Source: Linderina pennispora (Eukaryota > Kickxellomycota > Kickxellomycetes > Kickxellales > Kickxellaceae). Taken from it: 64,000 nucleotides of DNA. Under the pieces are notes generated by a model that saw only the letters and a list, made by a program, of their open reading frames with translations, was not told the DNA's origin and did not search any database. The stretch is taken from NCBI RefSeq assembly GCF_002104995.1, contig NW_024468260.1, positions 248,001-312,000 of the forward strand, given 5' to 3'. Each line of letters begins with the position of its first letter. The stretch's first letter is position 1. The translations under genes were made by a program, and so were the position numbers. Shown piece by piece: positions 1 through 9,338 of this stretch.

Positions 1-2
1 CG

Positions 3-1640
3 TCTCTCCGATGGTATCTAGCTATCCATGCTGCTCTATCTATCGGGATACATTGCAGTTACTTAATTCTGAAGTGGGTTTCGGCAGCAACTTGGTCACA
101 GAAAGTGCGACAAATCACAAGGGAAGCAGTCCGTGATACCCTTCTGTCTACCCCACTGCCGGTATTCGAAAGGCTGCCGTTGGGAGTGCTTAGCAGGCTA
201 TTTGATTCAGGCCGCAGCCAGATGAGCATTCTACTTCCTGAGTTGCTAAGCAGCAAGCTCTCCACGCTTCTTGACGCACTGTTCAGCATTGCCATTATCG
301 GTCAACGCATGCCATTTCTCTATGTCTTTCTCCTGCCAATGGCCGTCTTGGGGTGGATCGCGCGTAAAACCAGTGATTTAGCCAGGGAAAAGCTCGAAAA
401 GCTTGGCAGCTCCTTGAACACAATTGGGTCTCATTCGATTATACTCGAAATCATCCAAGGTCGGCAAACAATGCGCATATATGGTGCACATCACCAATAT
501 CTACGGACAGGAGCGATCGATTTGGCAAATGCCTATGCGCTAAATAACGTCATGAACTCTGTGATGTATTGCTGGAGCGCCATTTACCAATTTTTCCTCA
601 CTATACTCCGTTCATCCGCTCTGCTTTACCTGGTAGTCATGAGCCTTGACTCCAGCTCTGTATCGCCAGGAAGAATTGAGGCTATGCTGACTATGTCGGT
701 TTGGATATATACACTAGTCAATCCAATAATCCGGTACGACCATTACTTATCGAGTTCCTTGAAGAGTCTATCCGAATACTTCGCCTATATAGAGCTTCCT
801 CGTGAGGCACACAGAGTTGTTAAGGGCTCCCGTCCCCCACAAGGTTGGCCATCGATCGGCACTGTTGAGTTCAGAAACTACAGCATGAAGTACCTTGACA
901 AATTGGATACGGTTCTTAACGATATATCCTTTTCGATCAAGCCCTGTGAGAAAGTCGGCATTATTGGGCGTACTGGGGCTGGCAAGTCATCGCTGACGTA
1001 TGCGCTGCTTCGCATAGTGGAGCCATCCAGCGGCTCTATCTTTATCGACGGCATAGATATCTCGACGATTGGTCTCCAGGATCTTCGTTCCAAGATTAGC
1101 ATCATTCCACAAGATCCAGCCTTGTTCGTTGGTACGATACGCGAGAACCTGGACCCGCTGGAGGAGTTCACCGACGACGAAGTCTGGGAAGCAATTCGCA
1201 AGGGCCAAATTGAGGATGCCATCCTTAGACCAACCTATGCTCACGTCAAAGATGATCGGCGCAGTGGTCCGTGGGTATCGGGTGTTGGCTTGGACAAATG
1301 GATAGAGAATGGAGGCAAGAACTTTAGCGTCGGTCAGCGTCAGCTTGTCAGTCTGTGTCGTGCACTGCTGTGGAAACGCAAGATCCTGGTTCTCGATGAG
1401 GCGACTGCGAATGTCGATGCAAAAACGGATCATATCATGCAGCAGGTTATCCGCGATGAATTCAAGGATTGCACTGTTCTGACTGTTGCGCACCGACTCA
1501 GAACTGTTATGGATAGTGATCGAATCCTGGTCATGGATCAGGGCAGAGTCGCCGAATTTGACACTCCCACGAGTCTATTGGAACGGGACTCACTTTTCAA
1601 GCTTTTTGTCGAAAGTATGGAGCTCAACAATAAATGCTGA
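3..1640 (+). CDS. ABCC-type (MRP) ABC transporter, C-terminal half, partial
   Basis: This is the end of a full-length ABCC exporter: the second membrane domain followed by the second nucleotide-binding domain. The frame is open to the left edge, so the gene starts outside the window; the GTG near 105 is an internal Val codon, because the codons before it still read as transporter sequence. The membrane half is followed by Walker A GRTGAGKSS (about 966-992), a Q-loop with PQDP and the ABCC-typical TIRENLDP, a signature FSVGQRQ near 1322, Walker B ILVLDEATA near 1385 and the H-loop histidine in TVAHRL near 1487. The spacer between Q-loop and signature is somewhat long. ABCC proteins export organic anions and conjugates at the vacuole or plasma membrane; the substrate cannot be told from this half. 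No frame break is seen. Stop TGA at 1638-1640. Confidence 0.9.
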   Translation, partial: SLRWYLAIHAALSIGIHCSYLILKWVSAATWSQKVRQITREAVRDTLLSTPLPVFERLPLGVLSRLFDSGRSQMSILLPELLSSKLSTLLDALFSIAIIGQRMPFLYVFLLPMAVLGWIARKTSDLAREKLEKLGSSLNTIGSHSIILEIIQGRQTMRIYGAHHQYLRTGAIDLANAYALNNVMNSVMYCWSAIYQFFLTILRSSALLYLVVMSLDSSSVSPGRIEAMLTMSVWIYTLVNPIIRYDHYLSSSLKSLSEYFAYIELPREAHRVVKGSRPPQGWPSIGTVEFRNYSMKYLDKLDTVLNDISFSIKPCEKVGIIGRTGAGKSSLTYALLRIVEPSSGSIFIDGIDISTIGLQDLRSKISIIPQDPALFVGTIRENLDPLEEFTDDEVWEAIRKGQIEDAILRPTYAHVKDDRRSGPWVSGVGLDKWIENGGKNFSVGQRQLVSLCRALLWKRKILVLDEATANVDAKTDHIMQQVIRDEFKDCTVLTVAHRLRTVMDSDRILVMDQGRVAEFDTPTSLLERDSLFKLFVESMELNNKC

Positions 1641-2344
1641 GAATACTCATTACATTAGGATATACATGCTAAATGCAACAACAAATCCAAAATAAACAAA
1701 TACAGATACGGCGGCTATTGCTCAATGAGCGAGGTAGACTAGCATTACTAAATGCAGTTATTAGTGTCAATTTATATTGATAATAACTGGACGTCTGTCA
1801 CATGTAGTGTATATAGCTATGCTCACTATTCCTTGCACCAGCTAGACGTTGCTCAGAAGAGTATAGATGCACAGTGGTTCAACTCTAGCTTAGCAAAGGG
1901 ATATGATGATGCACAATGGATCGGCCATTAAGACTGGAAAATTAGCCAGTGTAGTGCTGTTTTCATTATCTAGTGCAACTGAGCTTAGAAGCAAACTGTG
2001 AACTGTTCTCCTACTTCTCCTCTATCTTTTCCAAACATTTACCCTAATATCTGTTGATATTTATATTCTGCCACCCCATATTATTGAGCTGATAATTGAG
2101 TATATGTCAGGCATTTTGTATGGCATAGTCCATACTTATGATAAGAGTCCAACTGGCATATATCTAAGCTTTATGCCATTTCTCAGTATTTCTCAGTACT
2201 TGTAATTTTCTGCTCTATAGCTACTGTACTAGGAAGTGGTAGATAAGATGAATCTTAGCTTCACTATAGAGGCTATTTATAGTTACTAAACTAGGTATTT
2301 AATATTTAAAACCTCTAAAATTTCTTTGTCTTTTGTTATTAATA

Positions 2345-2546
2345 TGCTTTTCTGAAACCCCTATTAGCATCTTAGAAAAGTTTCAGTTAATATGATTTCC
2401 TTATAGTTGCTTAGCCATATCTATTAAGATATTGACTTTTATTGCCCTATAGTAATTAACCCTAAATATATATGGTTTTTTCTTTCTAGTTGAAATCATA
2501 TTTACTAAAACTTTTCTAAGATACTGATAGGGGTTTTGGAAAAGCA
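2345..2546. repeat. Imperfect 55-bp inverted repeat, MITE-like foldback
   Basis: The arm at 2345-2399 is the reverse complement of 2492-2546 at 49 of 55 positions, with a 92-base spacer. Five of the six mismatches are transitions. The arms hold the complementary cores CCCCTAT and ATAGGGG and a run of CTAAGAT type. No open frame lies inside. It sits in an AT-rich gene-free stretch (1641-2831) that otherwise holds nothing I can name. A short non-autonomous transposon or a foldback element is the likeliest reading. I could not find a convincing target-site duplication beside the arms. Confidence 0.7.
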
Positions 2547-2831
2547 CCCTTTTTATTATTTATATTTACTTATTAATTTAGTAGTTATTATCTTTTTGGC
2601 TTATACTAATTATTCTAGCATTTAAAATAGTTCTTAGTTATAAGTAAATAATTTATAATATATTAATTGGTTTTTCTGATAAAAGATTATTAGTTTCGCT
2701 AAACATTCTTAACTGTGAATGACCTCTATAGGCAGCTAGGGAGCAATAGGCAGAGGTGTCATTGAAAAGTGGGTGATGTATAAATCATCTGGATTACATA
2801 CTAATTTCAGGGAACCACCCCAGAGCGTGAA

Positions 2832-2905
2832 GATTTCTTGGTGTAGTTGGTTATCACGTCTGCCTAACACGCAGACGGTCGCCGGTTCGAACCCGGCAGA
2901 AATCA
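2832..2905 (+). tRNA. tRNA-Val (anticodon AAC)
   Basis: The 74 bases fold as a standard cloverleaf. The acceptor stem GATTTCT pairs with AGAAATC. The anticodon arm TCTGC-CTAACAC-GCAGA places AAC at positions 34-36, which reads GUU valine codons. The T arm is GCCGG-TTCGAAC-CCGGC and the discriminator base is A. The D stem has three good pairs. There is no intron. The CCA end is not encoded, as expected in eukaryotes. A T-run follows at once. Confidence 0.97.
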
Positions 2906-2910
2906 TTTTT
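2906..2910 (+). terminator. RNA polymerase III terminator of tRNA-Val
   Basis: Five T residues start directly after the tRNA discriminator base, the usual pol III stop signal. A second T-run follows about 15 bases later as a possible back-up. Confidence 0.8.
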
Positions 2911-3408
2911 GCTAGTTTGGTTTTTGATAACCTATGTACTTTTTTGACAACCTTTCCGCGTGCTGGCCAGCAGGCCAGAAACTTACAGCATCGTGCATAG
3001 TAGACAACTCGTGTATGCTGAGAAGGGCATTTGCTTTGCAAAGCGAGTAGCTCTCGTCCTTTTTCCTGCATTCAGTATACCCAACTACAGGGCGACTGAG
3101 ATAGTTCATGTCGGAGTGACATCCATTGCATCCCTCTTGCCACCACTACTGCTCCTTTTTCCTTTAGTTTCTTTTCCTCCAAAGGTCTTGGAAAAATATT
3201 CGCGTATTTTGTCGATGGACAAAAGGAGGCTGGAAACCTGCTACCGCAGAGGGTAAAGTAGGTGCGCAACTACATGTGGGTCAGCCGCATGTTTAAAGAA
3301 CAAGTTACCAAAGTGCTGTTCCGCACAATGTTTGTGAGTACGCAAATGTGTGACAACGAGGTCGATTACACGAGGTCTGCCACTGGGGTATAGTCTAATG
3401 TCCAGTAC

Positions 3409-4822
3409 ATGATCCGACAGGACTGCAGATCAATCCCAACTGAAATGATTCTCGAGGTCGGCCATGGCGTGGATATCAGCGGGATCATAAACAAGCTGGA
3501 GGTGCCCTGACTGTTCCGCCACACTTGGCCTTCTGTTCGGTCTTTGCGTATATCAGGGCAGAGCGACAATGTCAAGAGATGGGTAGAGTTCGACTATGAT
3601 GAGCTGGCCTGTCTTGACAAAAGGCTTGCCAAGGCATTCCCGAATGTCACCCGTGTAGCTCATTCTATTCATGACCCGTCGACTAGCGAGCGTCCGTTTA
3701 TGTCGGATTTCATTAATCAGAAGGCTGGCCAGTTTAGTGAACTCCAGATTGTTTTCCCTTACAACGGAAGCATCGACATGGGCAAGTTGGGCATTTACTT
3801 GACACCCTTTTCGTTTTTGAAGTCTGGGCTGCTGCCACCACAACTTGTCTCGCAGTTCAATCCGGTGATAGTTGAGTTACCAGAGGTGCGTTTGGACAAT
3901 ACTGCAGCACGGCGTACTCTATTTAGCGGAGGTAGCGGCAAGGGGCTCGAACTACCGCGACTCAAAACGCTGGGTCTATACATCGACTCAACTTTAGTAA
4001 AGCTAGGTGTCCCTGTGGACCAGCGTTCAACTGGTCTAAAGTTCCCAGAGCAAATGAACCTAAGGTTGCTTGGAAAGGGCCGGGTTATGCGAAACCGTAC
4101 GTCGCTCGTTTCTCTGGAGAGCATCAAGCAGCTGTCACTGGGTGAGGAGGTGGATGCTTCCAGCAATGATATCACCATGTTCACAGGGCTAGATACCTTG
4201 CGGCTGTGTCAACATGACCGATGTGCTACACGAGAAGGTATGCTACAAACATTGGGTCCAGAATTTGCTATCATCCAAGGTTTATGCTAAGCGTCTGGTG
4301 ATTGACGGCGAGGATCTAAACGAGTCTAAGACTGCCGAGCTGAACCATATGGTCTATACGTTGCAGCACTGCATTACGGCGCGCGTAACAACACTGGTAG
4401 TACCATCCATTGTACAGCTCCGTGGCCTGCAAGAGTTGGATGTGCGCGCTATCTTGCAGTCTGGCAACCTCGTCAAATTGCTAAAGAAGCTGCCCAATCT
4501 CTGTCGCTTGCATGCGCGCGTGTATTCAAACATCACTTCTGGGATTCTGGGACCAGAGTATTCGCACGAACGCAAAGGTCCAACCTACAGCTGCATTAGC
4601 AAGACGGTCGAGTTTGTGGAGACTACGTTTTGCGAGGGCACAGCTGAGGACAAGGGGCAGGCATACCATGCTGCGTGGTTGATTGCCAGGTTGTCAGAGC
4701 TTAAACGCTGGTAGTGCGTACCACACAAGAGAAAGCTCACCAGTATAATACTAAAGGATATTGTCGCTGAGCGTCGTTTCTTTTATGACGTGAAACACAT
4801 CAAACCGCTGCTCAAGATGTAA
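3409..4822 (+). pseudogene. Decayed F-box/LRR-like protein gene
   Basis: An ATG at 3409 opens a frame with an F-box-like start (residues SIPTEMILEV). It meets TGA at 3508-3510, then continues in the same frame with WPSVRSLRIS and leucine-rich, repeat-like text to about 4210. One extra base near 4210 shifts the frame, after which the protein reads on to TAG at 4712-4714. Beyond that TAG the same frame still gives plausible protein up to TAA at 4820-4822. Two in-frame stops plus one shift argue for a true pseudogene rather than sequencing error alone. The style resembles the F-box-like gene at 46.3 kb: a short N-terminal helix-rich motif, then segments with Leu at regular spacing. Such families are often lineage-expanded in fungi. 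The exact family is not recognised, and the F-box label rests only on the N-terminal pattern. Confidence 0.55.
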
Positions 4823-5265
4823 AGACCTGCTTGCTCTTTGTATGCTACCATTTAATGTCCAAGTAGTTTTCAAGTATGTTTTATTTTCTCCAATCCATCA
4901 TACTAGCAGTTTGCTTTTGTAAATGGTTCCAAACAACGTGGTAGTAGGTAGACACTAGTCCGTAGACTTGTTTCATTAGTGGAATCGTCAAGCGACAGAG
5001 CTATTACTGTTTGGAGTTTAGCACTGCCTCCACGTTATTTTCTGCAGTGCGGTACATCTGTTAGACAATCTCTCCTAAAACCAACACTTGAGACACACAG
5101 CGCATAGTTACTACTTTCCCATTCCAAATTTGATCCCTGCTATGCATATGACAAGTTGCATATATACAAGTTTGCAGCTCCACTTTTAGTTCTGGTGAGA
5201 ACAAATCGAGACCAACTTATCCATATTATTCCACCAATCCTTCTTGCTCACGGTTTTCTCATATA

Positions 5266-6480
5266 ATGCTATTGACTGTGCACACCAGTCTCTTTATCGT
5301 ATACGCTAGCATCTCTTTTCTTGATGCAGTACCATTTCCGCAGTATATGCCGCAAGGAGTAGGTAACCACGCTCCTTGCGGCATGAGTGGTTACCCGCAA
5401 ATGAAAAGAGGGTTTCCAACGAATAGCGGACAGATGAGTGGCCCAGCGGGTAATCAGCACAGCGGGCAGATGTACTCGCCAGGTGGCGAGGAGAGTAACC
5501 ACCACCATATTCACCACAACATGATGCGTGGGCAGCGGTGGCATGCACGCCCCAATGCCGAGGATTGGCCCATGGCGGGTAACCCATATGGCTACACTCG
5601 CTACGGACGACACGGTAGTAATCTAATACCAAATAGAGGCGGCAGCACGGTGGGCGGACCGATGGTAGGACCGGTGTGTCACAACCGTATCCATCTGGGT
5701 GCAGGAATGGGTGGTGGGATTGTAGGCAAGGGACTCGACAATGGCTTCAGCAGCAGCAGTGGAAATAACAGTGGTACCAATAGTGATGACGACAGCGACA
5801 ATTATGCTGGCTCTGCCACCAAGGATAACAGCAGCAAAGAGAAGCAGTCAGGATTGCTTAAAAAGTTATCGGCAATGACGGATACAAACACTAGTCTGGA
5901 TTTGGCGTCGTTCAGTGGCAGAATGCTCACCATTGATGCTCTGGCAGGAACATTAGCAACGATGAGCAACTCCACTGCAACTCCAGCTTCAACGCGCAGC
6001 TCTGTGGGAAAGTCTGTTGCAGTAGACACAGCGTCATCTAAAGTATTGACTACCAAACTCGCATTAAAGCCAGCAGCAACATCATCGTCGCCGCGCGGAA
6101 AAGTATTGTCAGCCAAGCCATGCTCTCCTTCAGCCAAATTACTGCCGGCTAAACCTGGTCAGACGGTACATCTCCCATGTCATGGACCAACACCGACAGG
6201 CAAGGTCATGTCAGCAAAGCTCATTAGCACAGATGTTTCTGCTGGCAGCTCTTCTGCTAGCAAGGTGCTTTCGACAAAGACATCCTCGAAGCGAGTGTCA
6301 ATGGATATTGCTTCCAATGAGCTTCCAACCACAACCACGCACTTCCTTGCCACGCCAAGACGGCTGTGGTCGGCTAGGGGTCTCTCCGCAAAAAAGACAG
6401 ATAGAGGTCTGGGCACTGAACAGTCAGCAGACACTCCGGCCCATTCGCCAGCTGCACGCAAGATCCGAGGCATGTACTGA
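5266..6480 (+). CDS. Secreted low-complexity protein with K-V-L-S-A-K-type repeats
   Basis: A 404-residue single-exon protein with a hydrophobic N-terminal signal (LLTVHTSLFIVYASISFLDA) before residue 22. Residues 22-135 are rich in Gly, Met, His, Pro and Tyr, with an HHHIHH cluster; residues 160-190 are Ser/Asn/Asp rich. The C-terminal half holds at least five degenerate copies of a short basic motif: KVLTTK, KVLSAK, KLLPAK, KVMSAK and KVLSTK, plus GLSAKK near the end, separated by Ser/Thr/Ala-rich spacers. No known domain is seen. It ends 73 bases from the 3' end of the convergent Rad9 gene. A cell-wall or secreted adhesive role is possible; function is unknown. Confidence 0.65.
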   Translation: MLLTVHTSLFIVYASISFLDAVPFPQYMPQGVGNHAPCGMSGYPQMKRGFPTNSGQMSGPAGNQHSGQMYSPGGEESNHHHIHHNMMRGQRWHARPNAEDWPMAGNPYGYTRYGRHGSNLIPNRGGSTVGGPMVGPVCHNRIHLGAGMGGGIVGKGLDNGFSSSSGNNSGTNSDDDSDNYAGSATKDNSSKEKQSGLLKKLSAMTDTNTSLDLASFSGRMLTIDALAGTLATMSNSTATPASTRSSVGKSVAVDTASSKVLTTKLALKPAATSSSPRGKVLSAKPCSPSAKLLPAKPGQTVHLPCHGPTPTGKVMSAKLISTDVSAGSSSASKVLSTKTSSKRVSMDIASNELPTTTTHFLATPRRLWSARGLSAKKTDRGLGTEQSADTPAHSPAARKIRGMY

Positions 6481-6553
6481 ATACACACAAACCACACATG
6501 CAGATTGTTTACACGTTACATGTTTGTTCGCAATAGAAAATCACCATGCCAGC

Positions 6554-8230
6554 TCAAAACAGACTCTTCATGCGTTTCGATGGCGGCGGCGGAGTGGCAT
6601 CGAGATCCTCATCTTCGCCAGACATGTCTGTGTCTGAGTCAAGCTCAATGGGACCATCCTTGTTCGCCGACGTTGGTTTATATGGCAGCCTTGTCTGTAC
6701 CTTCCCAGGAGGTGCCAGACGCGAGGCCTCATCTTCTTCGTCTTCGTTCTCCTGGTCAGTAACCCCAGGCGGCGCTGCTGGTCTGGGCATCTGCAAAAGC
6801 CTGTATGAACGGGTGTTGTTGGCCGGGCTGTTCATCACCGGAGTAGGCTGCACTGATACATCGCTGAGCGGCTGGCTGGCTGGCCCGGCTGGCAAATTCT
6901 GTTCGATCTGCGATCTGCCGGTGCCGGCAGTAGCTGCGCGGCGCATGGTGCTTGCTGACGGGGTGGGTGTGTTGAGTAAAGAGTCTGAGCGATCGAGCGC
7001 CGGGTTGTTGTTCGCCCAGAGTCCAGCATTGCTGCTGTGTGCTGACGATACAAATGGCGACGGCGATGGCACAATGCTGACATCGACATCATAAATGGTC
7101 TCCTCGTGTCTCCGTAAACCGGTTGTACGGACGCTGCTGCGTGATGGAGATGGCTGACTGATGTCGTCCACTTCATGTACTGGTTTCTTTCCTGCTCGAT
7201 TGAGTTGAGGTGTGCGGTTATATCTCACCGAACTCGCGCTGCCTGGCGTAGACACTGCGTCAATGTAGTTTGAGATGGTGGCAATGGCGAATTCGGCAGT
7301 CAAGTCGTCTGGTGCCATGCTGTACATGCCAGTATCATCGCTTCGCCGTGTCGAGTTGACACTGAGAAGGAGCGGGTCGCCAGCTTTATCAAAATACGCA
7401 GATACAGGCATTGCCATCGCTTCTGCATACTGTAGCACTGCCTTGAATTCGCGCAGCCCAAATGTCAGCTCGGTCGGATGGTGTCCAGCCACGCTGTACA
7501 TGTCAAACTCTGCTGGCTCCACTGTCAGCTCCGTCTGTAGAGCCCTTGTGGTCTCTGCTACAGCTGCCTCGATCTGCGACCTACCGATACCAGCGAACTG
7601 CCCTTCGGCCCAGCTCCGTACCTTGACTTCGCTTGTGGACATCCAAATTGACACTTCTTCAAGCCCACGCGCAAAATGTGCGATCCAGTCAGCGGCTACC
7701 TTGGCACCCACGCGCCACCGGTTCTTGCACTCGTCCTTGCGGTACACAGAGTGCAACGTATCGCACACTTCATAGAACAGCCGGTGCGTTTTGCAAATTC
7801 CTTGCTTATACGTCATTTGCACCACCAGCCGACACTCTCCATTGACGTTCGACATCATATTAGAGCTGTCGCGGTCAAGGCGTCCAGCATGCATAGGCTC
7901 GGCAGCCTGCTCGATCCGCAGCACGCATTTCTCGACTGCATGGACGGGCTGTGGGCCGCGCGACTTGAATATGCCGACAAGCGGCTTCGACAGAACCTTG
8001 CATCGGAATGCCTGTGACGGCGAGCCATCAGGGGGCAACAGAACGTTATATGCGTCAAAGAACTGCTGGGTGAATTTGAACGACGCATAGGCAGACCGCG
8101 ATGCATTTATGCCAATGAGCTCCAACTCATCGCTTCGCGCCGCAAACGAAATGTCGGTACCTATACGTGCTAGGCACTGTAGCGCCTTGTAAAATGCTTT
8201 GAGCGACGACGCTGGAATTTCGGCCTCCAT
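6554..8230 (-). CDS. RAD9: Rad9, DNA-damage checkpoint clamp subunit
   Basis: A 558-residue single-exon protein. Residues 1 to about 310 have the PCNA-like fold of the Rad9 family: a start of the type IPASSLKAFYKALQCLARIG, the segment ELELIGINASRSAYASF, and later LTFGLREFKAVLQYAE. The remaining 240 residues are a disordered Ser/Pro/acidic tail ending in a basic stretch (PPPSKRMKSLF), as expected for the phosphorylated Rad9 tail. Rad9 forms the 9-1-1 ring with Rad1 and Hus1, is loaded at damaged DNA and activates ATR/Mec1 signalling through its tail. The neighbour Rrp7 lies upstream on the same strand, with 142 bases between its stop and this start. Length is typical for fungal Rad9 (roughly 400-560). 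Confidence 0.9.
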   Translation of the reverse strand: MEAEIPASSLKAFYKALQCLARIGTDISFAARSDELELIGINASRSAYASFKFTQQFFDAYNVLLPPDGSPSQAFRCKVLSKPLVGIFKSRGPQPVHAVEKCVLRIEQAAEPMHAGRLDRDSSNMMSNVNGECRLVVQMTYKQGICKTHRLFYEVCDTLHSVYRKDECKNRWRVGAKVAADWIAHFARGLEEVSIWMSTSEVKVRSWAEGQFAGIGRSQIEAAVAETTRALQTELTVEPAEFDMYSVAGHHPTELTFGLREFKAVLQYAEAMAMPVSAYFDKAGDPLLLSVNSTRRSDDTGMYSMAPDDLTAEFAIATISNYIDAVSTPGSASSVRYNRTPQLNRAGKKPVHEVDDISQPSPSRSSVRTTGLRRHEETIYDVDVSIVPSPSPFVSSAHSSNAGLWANNNPALDRSDSLLNTPTPSASTMRRAATAGTGRSQIEQNLPAGPASQPLSDVSVQPTPVMNSPANNTRSYRLLQMPRPAAPPGVTDQENEDEEDEASRLAPPGKVQTRLPYKPTSANKDGPIELDSDTDMSGEDEDLDATPPPPSKRMKSLF

Positions 8231-8372
8231 TTGAGTAGAAAAATAAGAAAAGCAGGTGTAGAGCGGAAAAGAGGAACTGAGCTGGACTTGTTGGTCTTCA
8301 TGGGGTTGGGCCTGATCGGCACAGCGGATTTATGCGGAAAGGCTCTAGCAAAAGATGGCTGCGCAAAAAAGG

Positions 8373-9275
8373 CTAGTATGGCCTGAAGTGACGGTTCTGG
8401 CGCATGCGGGCAATCTTCTCCTTGTCCTCGTCGAACTTTTTGCGCAGCTCCGCCAGCTGGTCGCGCTTCCGCTCGCGCATCTGGAATCGGTACATGTTGC
8501 CGAACTGCACGTCCTTCTTCTTGGCTTCGGCCGACTTGATGCCGTTAGCCGTGGCCGCGGTAACTGTGATCGTGCCGTCAGTATTCGTGCTCTTGCGGCC
8601 GCTCCGGATAACCGTAATGAATCCGTCGGCATCCGGCACGTTGCGCTGCTGCGCCAGCAGGCGCTCGCGCTCGTACTGTGCTTCTTCGAACTTGGCCATG
8701 TACCCGTCAACGTCCTGCTTCAGCATCTCGATAGGCGGCCGCGCCGCGCGGTACTCGTAGATATACCGCGACAGTCCGTGGTATGCCAGCGGATCGCTGG
8801 CTGGGTCACCCAAGGGCCACTCGCGCCGCGCGCTCTTCATGTTCAGCACATTCGCCAGCTCCTGCTCCTCCAGAACCACCACGTGTGCGCTGGCTCCCGA
8901 CCCCAGCAGCTGCGTGCGCATAACTGGCTTTGTATCTTCATCTTTGCTATCGTTGGCCAGCGATGCAGTCAGCCTTGCTTCCAGTGCCGACGTCTTGATC
9001 ACATCACGCCCGATCACGTCGTGGAACAGCACCTGCACTACACGCGCTGTGCCCTTTAGAAGCCGCCGGATCGAGAGCTCCGTCGCGTCCGCTGGCAGGT
9101 TGAACATGAACAGCGTGCGGTTGGCCGGCAGGAGAACATCCTCCTTTTTGGGCTTGTGCGCTTTGAAGTATACAAAGTGAGGGGCATCGCTGTCGGCAAA
9201 GTGAACAGGCAGGGCCTTGTATCCGCCGATCTCCTCTAGCTGTCCGCTGCTCTTTTTCGATTTCGAGGTCTTCAT
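8373..9275 (-). CDS. RRP7: Rrp7, 18S rRNA processing factor
   Basis: The start is placed at ATG 9273-9275 (MKTSKSKK), because the 21 residues upstream in the open frame look untranslated. The 300-residue protein has a degenerate RNA-recognition segment (LFMFNLPADATELSIRRLLKG) in the first third. It ends in the Rrp7-specific tail: YRFQMRERKRDQLAEL, a charged helix, then RHFRPY at the terminus. Rrp7 belongs to the UTP-C/small-subunit processome and is needed for 18S rRNA maturation in the nucleolus. No intron or frame break. Confidence 0.9.
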   Translation of the reverse strand: MKTSKSKKSSGQLEEIGGYKALPVHFADSDAPHFVYFKAHKPKKEDVLLPANRTLFMFNLPADATELSIRRLLKGTARVVQVLFHDVIGRDVIKTSALEARLTASLANDSKDEDTKPVMRTQLLGSGASAHVVVLEEQELANVLNMKSARREWPLGDPASDPLAYHGLSRYIYEYRAARPPIEMLKQDVDGYMAKFEEAQYERERLLAQQRNVPDADGFITVIRSGRKSTNTDGTITVTAATANGIKSAEAKKKDVQFGNMYRFQMRERKRDQLAELRKKFDEDKEKIARMRQNRHFRPY

Positions 9276-9338
9276 TTTCTGCGAGGAGCGTGTATTGACA
9301 AGAATGTGTGCGGGAATGCGTTGCAGAGCGAAATGCAA

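Noticed and set aside
105-1640. ABC transporter starting at GTG 105
   Set aside because: The same frame is open to base 3 and still reads as transporter sequence, and GTG is not a normal nuclear start; the gene is cut by the window edge.
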